DNA from: Gnetum montanum
Taxonomy: Eukaryota > Streptophyta > Gnetopsida > Gnetales > Gnetaceae
Direction of reading: 5' to 3'
Assembly: GCA_015680685.1 (NCBI GenBank)
Contig: MNCI01010754.1
Coordinates: forward strand, 323,268-387,267
Length of the DNA stretch: 64,000 nt
The notes under the pieces were generated by a model that had not been told where the DNA came from, searched no databases, and saw nothing but the letters and a program-made list of their open reading frames with translations. Every line of letters starts with the position of its first letter. The stretch's first letter is position 1. Made by a program: the position numbers and the translations under genes. Of this stretch, positions 20,776 through 29,340 are shown piece after piece.

Positions 20776-20781
20776 AATAAA
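20776..20781 (+). terminator. Poly(A) signal of the antisense gene
   Basis: AATAAA about 95 nt after the stop at 20681, in TTTTGAATAAAATGAAAG. Upstream TTTTTTTTGAAATTTTTG-type sequence is U-rich as in plant far-upstream elements. Confidence 0.5.
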
Positions 20782-20859
20782 ATGAAAGACCTTAGAAAAG
20801 AAATTGATTTTTCATTAACCTGTGTATCATGTAAAGTTTTCATGCTTTCATATGCTATT

Positions 20860-21130
20860 TTTAGGTCATTTTGAACCATTGCATAACATGCTAGAAGGAT
20901 TATAAGTTAACAAAGCGAAAATCAACAATACTAGTTTTAGGCCATTTCGGGCCATTGCCAAAAGAGATAGTACATGAACAAAGAAAAAATTGATGATGCT
21001 AGTTTTAGGCCATTTTGAGCCATAGCATAGCATGCCAGAAGGACGGCATGTTAACAAAGCAGAAAGCAACGATGCTAGTTTTAGGCCATTTGAGGCCATA
21101 GCGTAGCATGCCAAAAGGACAGCATGTTAA
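20860..21130. repeat. Tandem TTTTAGGCC...GGCC hairpin motif, about 70 bp x 4
   Basis: Four units with CTAGTTTTAGGCCATTT followed by GGGCCAT, TGAGCCAT or GAGGCCAT and GCATAGCATGC. The GGCC pairs can fold. It lies between protease and the antisense gene end. It is related to the motif at 15480-15930 and 11571-11864, and to copies at 39340-39450 and 35780-36200 in the second Tat-like element. Confidence 0.7.
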
Positions 21131-21199
21131 CGAAGCAAAGAAGTGACAAATGTACAAGGGATGGAAACTGGGCAGGAAGCGGTAGGGTTGCTACGATAT

Positions 21200-21850
21200 G
21201 CATAGCTACCTCTTGATCCATCATGGGTTCATTGGAATGTGAGGCCGAGGTGTTTTGCCAAGGCCCTCGTTCACATCATCGTCCTCTGCTTGGAAGGGCA
21301 ACTCAACCCATTCATTTTTGATTTGGGAGTCAGCTCACTGGGTCGATCCTTCCATTGGATGGTTCATGCATGCATGAGTAGGAGCCTCACTCTCAGAGGT
21401 TGTGACCTCTAAGCCCTGCTCCATGTCTACGTTACTGATTGCTTGCATCGCTACTTTGTCACCACGGATTACCACCTCCCTGCCTGCATATGGTAAGTGG
21501 ATTTCCTAGTGTATAGGTGAGGAGACAGCTCTAAGTTGCGCTAACCATGATCTTTCCAAGATCAGGTTAAACCTAGGCATTTCCTTGACCATGATGAATG
21601 TTGCATCTATGAAGAATTGGTCCCCTGCTACGAAGTCTATGTGAGCTGTGCCTTTCACTAGGATGCGTGCCCCATTGAAGGACCTCAGACACGATGTCAT
21701 TGTGTGTTTGATTTGGTCGACCAATCCCAACTTGTCCACAATAGGGAAGGGAATGACTTTTGTGGCAGCCCCATCATCAATGTGTACCCTTCAGATCCAA
21801 TGTTGGCCGACCCAAATTGTGATGAAGAGAGACACTGTAGTCACCTGACC
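21200..21850 (-). pseudogene. Tat aspartic protease relic
   Basis: The minus strand carries VHIDDGAATKVIPFPIVDKL (about 21790-21730), where Tat proteases have a D-x-G-(S/A) active site. A 77-codon open frame (21739-21506) follows with MTSCLRSFNGARILVKGTA and MPRFNLILERSWLAQL. VSSPIH and EIHLPYAGREVVIRGD then complete the family's closing motif (RPW..., STLHQ-like, GD). The C-terminal tail runs to about 21200 (VELPFQAEDDDVNEGLGKT). The enzyme matures Gag-Pol. It is broken by several stops and followed on this strand by the hairpin motif and antisense gene instead of pol. Confidence 0.85.
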
Positions 21851-22049
21851 CCCTTCAAGATCTTCCCTAATGGCATCATTACTGAAAGTCAATTGAGGTT
21901 TCAAAGACTACACGGTTACGGAGGGAAGCATGACAAAATGAATCTCTTTCTCTTCTGCTGGCATGTTCTTGTCGACCGGAACCATCATTAACATGTGAAT
22001 TAGAGCCTCTCGATGGGGTACAAATGTCATGATTAGGTTGTACAAGCTT

Positions 22050-25034
22050 AGTGTAGCATTTTTCTACTTTAGAGCTTGCTTGACCTCGGTGAGGGCATCT
22101 AGAAGGTCTTGGCCATCCCCTTGTTTGACACTTTCCTCCTCTTCGATTCATCCTAGAAGATGAATCTCCTGAGGAGAGGTGACTTCGGATCTGGGTTCAA
22201 ATCCTTGTTAGCAGGGTGATGCAGGCTACGTAGTCATGTCGACCTTCGTCTTTGGGGGTGAAGGTGTAGATGCAAGGGACGAAGACGTAGACTTGTGGAT
22301 ACCCTTGACAGTACCTCCCTTTGACATCTCACCAACCAAGTGGACTTCTTGCCTTGCGAGGTGAGGAGGTTGTTCAGCTTTGTTGCACAAGATAGGGGCC
22401 ATCAAAGGCATTAGCCCCCTGATGACAAATGGAGCTAGAGGTGTTAACTAACAGGACCACGTGGCTTCACTAACAAGTGGCTCAAAGGTGGATGCCCATG
22501 GTGGGACTTTCACAACGAATTACTGCTGTGAGCTTGGACCAATCACTGGTGCCACTGGTGCACTATGCTAAGGCACATAGACCATGAATGGTTGTTGGGG
22601 TGGCCTGGGATCACTGTCAATGCCAATAGAATTAATGACGTAATTGGCATTGTTGGTCTTGAGGGGATCTATGTAGATGTACATAGGTTGGTTTTTAGGG
22701 TGTACTGGGTTGCTTTCATCCAACACCAGTTTTCTCTGGTCAATTAATCTTTGGATGTCATCCTATAATGCCAGATAATAATCTATGTTGTGAGCACACT
22801 GTTGCTGGTAATCACAAAACTTTTCTAGCCTAAAACTCCTAGGAACTAGAGGCTCATTTGGCAGAGCCAAAGAGGGATTCCTAAGGATCTCGTAGTAGCA
22901 TTGATATCTTATGTTTGCCTCTTCTGACATCTACTTATGTTGGATGTATCCCACTACCAGCAGTTGCTTCAGAAGCTCTAAAGGCTTTAGAGGTAGCGGG
23001 GTGTACTTTGAGCAATCTTTGCGCTTAGAGTTGAGTTTGGGTTGTGCAGATGTCTTGGGTGTACGTGTAGCAGGTTGCGGCACATGGCCCTATTTGGATG
23101 CGGGGTTAGCTATGGTTATGGTAGGTTTCTTGCTACTCTTGCTACCACTGCTACTAGGTTTGGGCTTGGCCTTGGTTGCCACAGTGGCCACTGTGGTTGT
23201 TGGGGCCTTACCCTTGTCCTTTTTTGGGAAGGTGTTTTTGTAAGTGATGTAGACCAGGTCTTTGCTTTCCTTGGCCACATCCTGTATGCTCTTCTTCTAA
23301 GCAAAAGCCTAGCTAAGAGAGCGAGGAGTAAGGTAGTACAGTTTATACTTGATGAAGTTATTAACTACACCCTTAAAGATGGCCAGCAAGTGGGCCTCCG
23401 CAATGGGCTGGAAAATTTCGTTAAAGGTTACGCTCCAACATTGAATGAACTTTTGGACTGGTTCTAGTAGGTCTTGCTTTACACTCATCAACTAATGTAG
23501 CATGGTTTCTAGCTTAAAGTTGTACTTGAAGTGCATCACAAACTGGGTCAGTAGCTCTTCCAAAGTTGTTATGGATGAGCGTGGCAATGCACGATACCAA
23601 TCTAGGGCTTTCCCAGCTAGGGACATGGTGAAGACATGAATGATCATGTGCGGCCATTGTTGTAATAGCAAAGACTCAGACCGAAGGTGACAAGATGTGC
23701 ATTGGGATCTCCCTCCCCATCGTACTTCATGAAATGTGGAAGAGACATCCCTAGGGGTAACGTTAAAGTAGGGATTGCGGGGCTGATGGGGTTGTCCTGG
23801 TAAAAGTCCATGACTTGTACCATGTCGGACCCAACAACTTTGAGGCATTTTATTTTCTCAGTGAGGGTTTCGATGAGCTGAAATGCTTGGTCCAGAACCA
23901 ATGATGTTGTAGATGATTAAGGGGCTATGGAGGTAGCTCCCACCTATGGCATGGCAGGGGCGATGGTATGACCCATTGGCGGTACCACCGCGACAACCCC
24001 CACTAGTGGTGCAGCCTATGTTGTCCACCACCCGACAAGTGGTGTTGTTAAGGTGGCGACCATGGGTTGGATCGCTGGATAGACTGCTTGTGTCACCAGT
24101 AGCATAGACCATGGCCTAGTGTTGGGTTGCAGCATCTATGAGGCTTTGTGTATTTGAGAGAAAACGTAGTGAGACATCTATGACTGCTGCGGGGTAGGTA
24201 GAGAAGCAAATGGGGCCCACCATGTAGATGGGCAAGGACCCGGCACAGTGGGTGGAATTGACGTGAATGTAGGAATGGAGGAAGAAGTTGCATATGTTTG
24301 TATGGTATGGTATGAAAATGTGGCAGGGTAGCCATGGTTGGCATATTATGTGCCATAGAAATAGACTACTAAATATCTTGCAAAGGAATAGTAGCTTTGA
24401 ATGGAATAGACGAAACAGGCGAAGGTGGGAATTGAAACACCGCAGGATTGGTATGGCTACCCATAGCAACTGTAATCGCAGGTTGTGGAAGCGTAGGCCT
24501 AATTACAAAGGGAGTGATAAGAGATGATGGCTTAGCCTAGAAGGACTGGGTAGGAAGGATAGGAGCGGGATCGGTTGGACCTCCCTCGTCCGATTGGGAA
24601 TTGAGTTCCTCCTTCCTATCTTGGAAAGCGTCATCTTGGTTGGACATTGTGTCCTGTTGCTCCCTAAGCCTAGCCAACTAGATTAGTTGGTCTAAAATCC
24701 TTTGGTACGCTTGTGTTAAAGGTAAAGAAATGCTGGGAGTAGGGAAAATTTCCTTCCCATTGCAGTAAGCGAACTTGAAGCTATGTTTTTGTTCGAGTTT
24801 GTGTAAATCCAAGGGTAGATTTTCCTACACCTTTGCACAAAGGAAGCTGTAACGTTCATTATGCTAGGCCAATCCCTCAGGTCCTCAATTTTGGACTCTA
24901 AGAGATCAATGTGTTTCCAGTATGGGGTTCAGTAGTTGTTTAGCACCAGTAGTGCCTTGAACCATGATGGGGTCTTCAACGTTGAAGGGAACTTCCATGT
25001 TGAAGGCATTGAGAGCAATAGTTGAAAAAGCCAT
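22050..25034 (-). pseudogene. Tat gag
   Basis: The start at 25034 (MAFSTIALNAFNMEVPFNVE) matches the position of gag starts in the two related elements. Downstream: a Pro-rich middle (24.5-23.9 kb), then MSLPHFMKYDGEGDPNAHL (about 23740). The retrotransposon gag core follows (HVFTMSLAGKALDWYRAL, LLTQFVMHFKYNFKLETM, LLEPVQKFIQCW; 23660-23440). Then come a basic Lys/Ser/Pro stretch (23278-23090) and a degraded zinc knuckle (FCDYQQQCAHNIDYYLALQD, about 22800, last Cys lost). Gag would package element RNA. Most stops read as former Gln or Arg codons. The frame runs on toward protease at 21850 with breaks. Confidence 0.85.
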
Positions 25035-25107
25035 TGTAAGCTGATTAATTTGGCAAAAGAGCACAACAAGTGCAAAAAGAACAAAGAGACTGAAAAGAAA
25101 CAACAAG

Positions 25108-25775
25108 AAGGCTTTATGTCTTTCCGGATTCTAGACGAACCGTCAAGGCAACTGATCTATACCACATAAAGTGTAAACAACCACGAAAGGGTGTCATGTT
25201 TACGCCAGTGCACGATGAGGTATAGAGCATGTACAAGACTACCGTAAGACATGCAAGCTAACTAGTGATCGAAGGCTTTGTATCTCATAGGATCCCAGAG
25301 GGACCATCGAAGTGACTGCTCTATACCACGCGAGATGAAGTATAGAATGCATGTAAGACTACCATAATACAAGCTAGTTAACTAGTGACCAAGAAGGCTT
25401 TATGTCTCGTAGGGTTCCAGAGGAACTGTTGAGGTGGCCGCTCTGTACCACACAAGATGGGGTATAGAATGCATGCAAGACTACCATAAGATAGGCAAGC
25501 TAACTAGTGATCGAAGGCTTTACATCTCGCAAGATCCCCAAAAGATCATTGAAGAGACCGCTCTGTACCACACAAGATGAGTACAGAATGCATGCAAGAC
25601 TACCATAAGATGAGCTAGTTAGCCGGTGATTGAAGGCCTTGTGCTTTGTAGGGCTCCCGAGGAACCGTCGAGGTGATTGATCTACACTGCACAAAGCACA
25701 AACAACTACCAAAGGGTGTCACGTCTACACATATACATATCAAGGTGCAGAAGGCTCACAGAACTACCGTGACAT
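25108..25775. repeat. Leader tandem array, about 120 bp x 5
   Basis: Five units start AAGGCTTTRTRTCTC at 25108, 25272, 25394, 25514 and 25633. Each holds GGTTCCAGAGGAACC-like palindromes, CTGTACCACACAAGATG, TATAGAATGCATGCAAGACTACC and CTAGTGATCG; the first and last are longer. It occupies the space between primer site and gag ATG on the element strand. Confidence 0.85.
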
Positions 25776-25793
25776 GTGGAAAAGGCACCAAAA

Positions 25794-25812
25794 GGCCCTC
25801 CTTCTAGTGCTA
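25794..25812 (-). other. Primer-binding site candidate
   Basis: The minus strand reads TAGCACTAGAAGGAGGGCC, 15 nt inside the 5' LTR. The second Tat-like element has TGATGCTAGAAGGAGGACC at the same 15-nt distance. Both look like decayed forms of a TGGCGCTAGAAGGAGGNCC site, starting with the TGG expected from pairing with a tRNA CCA end. Which tRNA is used cannot be told. Confidence 0.55.
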
Positions 25813-25949
25813 GAAAATTGTAGCAATTGAAAACGTCAACAGCTGGAAAACACCGAGGGGTCGATTGGCACAACAATTTCGACCCCATACCTGTGGGAGG
25901 GCTATGCTAAGTGTGTGCGGACGAATGGTCTGGTCAATCAGACGAGGAC

Positions 25950-26285
25950 TTAATCAGCATCTATATAGCCTTTTGCAACATATGGTTTTGAAAATGGATA
26001 TGAAGACTTGAAGTAATACTTGAAAGTTAATAAAGTAGAAAAAGTAATGCAAAACGCAACAATAAGTAGGAAACAAGGTAAAATACAGTTAGAAAAATGC
26101 ACCATTCTGAAGCTACAAGCTTGCTCTATCAAGGTGGATACAGTTGGTTTCACAACATGGCAGAGTGCAAAGATCCTGAGAGTAACCAAGATGTGTAGAA
26201 AAAAATAGGTTGTGCACTTGGGCGCCTCCTTGGGTGCTGACAATGCGAGAATTCTACCAAGGTGGTAGAAAGGGAGATAGAACAA
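25950..26285 (-). CDS. 111-codon ORF in R/U5 of the 5' LTR
   Basis: Same start (MFYLPFYHLG), length and end (VAKGYIDAD) as the frame at 9151-9486, with about 27 residue differences and no stop. It starts about 135 nt downstream of the TATA box at 26419, so it would be the first sizeable ORF on the element's RNA. The hydrophobic stretch CILPCFLLIVAFCITF is identical in both. No family is recognised. Confidence 0.3.
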   Translation of the reverse strand: MFYLPFYHLGRILALSAPKEAPKCTTYFFLHILVTLRIFALCHVVKPTVSTLIEQACSFRMVHFSNCILPCFLLIVAFCITFSTLLTFKYYFKSSYPFSKPYVAKGYIDAD

Positions 26286-26418
26286 AATGCCAGCTAAAGA
26301 TGCTAACTATTTGCAGTGTTAAATAGAAAGCTTACAATGCTCAGTGCTCAATATTATGATGCTTACTTTTATTGAACCTCTAGAGATAGTCCAACCCTTT
26401 GAGTGCTGCTCATCAGGG

Positions 26419-26426
26419 TATTTATA
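26419..26426 (-). promoter_or_regulatory. LTR TATA box (5' LTR)
   Basis: TATAAATA on the minus strand in CCCTATAAATACCC, conserved with 9620-9627. It marks the promoter that would drive the element's RNA. Confidence 0.65.
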
Positions 26427-26639
26427 GGGCTAAAGGGCACATGAAAGGGACAGTTTGGATGCCTTGTGCCCTAGGCCCACGTTGACTTGTTGGTGCCACA
26501 CGTGCCATGTATGACCATTGGACCTACAAGATCATTGTAATGCGAGCCTATTATGTCATAACTATGAACTTTCCATGCTATAATTATGCTATCAGCATTT
26601 GGAGACGTGTGCCAACGGTCCAATTAGGTGAAGTGCATT

Positions 26640-27130
26640 GATGTCACACAACCACCTGCATGCCATGTTGTGCTTTATAGCATAGCATGCTTGGCATAGC
26701 ATAGCACCCTGTTGTGTATTCCACTACATGTGTGTTGCATGCTTGCCACGCTATGCTATGCTACGTAGTGTAGTGTAGCATAGCGACTAGCCTTAGTTGC
26801 GAAAACTTTGTCGATTTGCAAACTTTGCTTCTATGAGACTTGCAAACTTGCTGATTCCACCCTTTGAGCTGCCTTCTATCTCTTCCATAGGATTTCTACA
26901 CCTCGCTACGCCATGTAGCTCAGCGTATCATAGTAGCAAACATGGTCCGTTGCTTCCTAATGGAAAGGGACATTGTTGAAGGACTTGAAATTATGTGTGG
27001 GAACTGGCTGTTAAGTTGTTGCCATGCTATGCTATGTCACGTGGTGTAGGATAGTGTAGCACTCCATTCTGCAATCATCTTCTGAAGCTTGCTATGCTAC
27101 ATAGCGAGGCATAGCGTAGCTTAGCAGACT
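26640..27130. repeat. U3 palindrome cluster (5' LTR copy)
   Basis: Copies of GCTATGCTACG / TAGTGTAGCATAGC type near 26753-26785, GCTATGCTATGTCACGTGG with GTGTAG near 27026-27060, and GCTATGCTACATAGCGAGGC near 27090-27120. Some arms are longer and others more mutated than in the 3' LTR. Confidence 0.7.
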
Positions 27131-27403
27131 TCATGACTTAGAAAACTTGTCGAACTATTTTGTGCATCCAGAATGCTATTGCCAACTCTGCGCATCGTTT
27201 CAGAGCAGGCTCTCAGCTAGGTAGGCTACTTAGGTGGGCAGGCAGGATGATGTGTAGAGCCTTTTTTCACCTAAAGTAGAAAATTTACAAAACTAGCCGG
27301 CCTGAACTCAGAACATTCTCCTCCTAAAGAATTGTCGTGGTGCTTACGCAAATTGCAAGGCTTGGTGAAGCAAGAATGACTTTGAATTTTTTGGGGTGTT
27401 TCA

Positions 27404-27408
27404 GTGAA
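27404..27408 (+). repeat. Right target-site duplication
   Basis: GTGAA, paired with GTCAC at 9012-9016. Joining the gag halves with one copy keeps the reading frame. Confidence 0.55.
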
Positions 27409-29340
27409 GGTCATGGATTTCTACCAAGATGATTGTATAAGCCCTACAATTTCTCAAATAACATTATCTATGGACATGCCTATACGAAACTTCACCAAAT
27501 ACAATGGTGAAGGCAATCCCACCACACATTTCGTCACCTTCTAGCCTAAGTTCCTTTTTTGACAAGGTTTTTCACATACAATATTATGCATTTTCCTTAT
27601 GTCCCTCAAGGAAAAAACCTTAGCTTAGTATTGAATCTTTCTTAGAGGCTCCATCTCTTTTGTTGAGGACTTAATAAATTAATTTTTCAACCACTTCAGA
27701 TACAACTTGATGCTAGATACCACATTAGAAGAACTTATGAAGGTGAGGCACAGGCCACTTGAGCTAGTCCAAAGGTTCATTTAGAGATAGAATTCAATGC
27801 TCGATGAGATTCTTAAGCCTATATATGAAACCCACCTCTTGGATATCTTCAAGGGAGTTATAAGTAACTTCATCAAGTCAAATCTCTACTACTTAGAGCC
27901 CTGATCAATTAGCCAAGCCTTGTCACAAACTAAAACCATCAAGGAAGTGGTTGAGGCCAGCAATGATCTTACTTATGTAGCTTATAAAAATCAACACACA
28001 TTGAGGGATAGAGAGAAAACTAAGTAATAATAAATAACTATAGATGAAATATCTAAGAATAAAAAAGAAGAAAAAAGATGAAGATTAGCATCATGCAACA
28101 CATCTTCTAAATTATCTCAACCATCAACTTCCTATGATCCCAATCAATCAAGATCAAACTTTGAGCAAAAATATTAATCAAAGTACACCAGGTTACCTAT
28201 GAAGCCCTTTGAGCTTCTAGAAAATTTTCTTAGAAACAATTGTATTCAACATAAGCAACTATCTAAGAAAGCTTGTAAGAGTTAAAATCATCTTTGTGAC
28301 ATAGCTAGAGATCAAATGATAGTGACCAAAGATGATGTTAAGCTACAAAAGTACTTCAGACTTGATATGTTTTATCATTATCATGAAATGACTAATCATG
28401 ATACTAATTTTTTTCTAGCATTAAAAAATGATATCTAGAAGATGATCAACCATAGAAAGCTAATTTTGAACAAGCCCAAGTCTCCAAACATTAACAACAA
28501 CTCTTCCACCTTAGCCTCATTCCCAAAAATCAATAGGAAATCATTTATCAGAATACCACCAACTAGTACCCCATACTAAATCATGAAGCCTAAAATACCA
28601 TTTATCATATGTGTACCACCACCTCTAGCGTCTAAGAAGTCTTTTATCATACATGTGCCACTGTCAAAGACATCAACTTGATAACCCTGACCACAAGTTA
28701 CCAATCCTCTTAAGGTTAGGGAGCCATTTGTTATTAGGGTCCCTCCACCTTCAACAAGAAAACCCATAACAAATTGTAACCAAAGATTACCTATTATGGT
28801 AAAAAACTCAATGATTAAGAAGGAATCATCACCACAATGATGAGAAAACAACCTATCATCAAACCAATGACTAAGCCCAGTGAAGATAGGCAACAACCAA
28901 AGGTTTCAAAACAAGTTAACCCATATAAACCTACACCAAGATTAGCTACACCCATAAACAAGGAACTCAAGCAACATAAACCCAAACATAAGACAAAAAT
29001 CCTAGGAATGATGGAGGCCATCAAGACTACGAAGTTGAAAAGATCACATGCCAAGAAAAATAATTTCCTTATAGTGATGGAACAAGTCAAATAGTCACTC
29101 AAATAAAAGAACACATCACTAAACCTATACAACTTAGTGATGACCTCTCCTACTCATAGATATGCACTAGCTCAAGTATTAACTTCTATCCCTATAAGTA
29201 GATACATGCCTACAAACAAGAAGTCTATCCACTCTATCATTGAGCAAGCTTCATTTAGGGAAAATGGGCATATCAGAGGTAGAAAAAATTACCTTATTGT
29301 TCTATTAAAAATCCTATCACATGGCCTTTTTTAGTGAAAT
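27404..29340 (+). pseudogene. Tat-like gag, C-terminal part (resumes after insertion)
   Basis: Starts at VMDFYQDDCISPTISQ (27411), the homologue of VMDFYQDNPISPAIPT in the minus-strand gag at 23.8 kb. RNFTKYNGEGNPTTHFVTF and a degraded gag core follow (27550-27900), with VRHRPLELVQRFI and DIFKGVISNFIKSNLYYLEP. Next is YVAYKNQHTLRDREKTK, then, after frame breaks, QPSTSYDPNQSRSNF and MKPFELLENFL. A degraded knuckle (YHYHEMTNHDTNFFLALKND, about 28370) precedes Pro-rich repeats of the FIIHVPPP type (28540-28760). Sequence is closest to the gag at 40.8-43.0 kb, so both belong to one subfamily. It fades at about 29340; protease and pol are not seen. Confidence 0.75.

Larger units (their letters stand above)
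16111..20781 (+). pseudogene. Antisense multi-exon gene inside the Tat element (putative plant transposon-protein-like)
   Basis: A transcription unit opposite to gag-pol, between protease and RT. It has a TATA box, ATG (16270), about seven exons, a stop (20681) and AATAAA (20776). Junctions 17367/17450 and 17739/17825 are GT-AG with matching phase (2+1 and 1+2); 19533/19639 is also GT-AG and phase-consistent. Exon 4 carries LMDLFMALNLSVPAAKIL and VQGVQVVIEINDQLFTDLFG. The latter resembles the V-R-G-x-x-V / I-N-x-x-L-G-L-P pattern of the 'putative plant transposon protein' family of plant retrotransposons; that link is tentative. Later exons are acidic, then coiled-coil. Internal stops are almost all at former CAA, CAG or CGA codons, so the gene decayed with the element. 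Confidence 0.7.
9017..27403 (-). mobile_element. 18.4-kb Tat-lineage Ty3/gypsy LTR retrotransposon
   Basis: Two LTRs of 1573 and 1576 bp (9017-10589 and 25828-27403), both TGAAA...TTTCA, flank an interior with, in minus-strand order: primer site, leader array, gag, protease, antisense gene, RT, RNase H, additional RNase H, integrase, 30-bp repeats and 3' LTR. The additional RNase H and the RT sequence place it in the Tat lineage (relatives include Ogre and Retand), and the large size fits. LTR identity is roughly 85 percent over a 200-bp stretch compared by eye, so the insertion is old. All element ORFs carry stops. It is inserted in a gag gene of the plus strand. Confidence 0.9.
25828..27403 (-). 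repeat. 5' LTR of the 18.4-kb element
   Basis: Aligns with 9017-10589 end to end. It starts TGAAAACGTC and ends GGTGTTTCA. A TATA box is at 26419-26426 (minus), a 111-codon ORF at 26285-25950, and U3 palindromes at 26640-27130. The gag half resumes immediately at 27404. Confidence 0.9.

Noticed and set aside
22911-23467. Plus-strand open frames of 110 and 141 codons
   Set aside because: They lie antisense to the gag core and its basic stretch, which is clearly coding on the minus strand; they share no motif with a known family.
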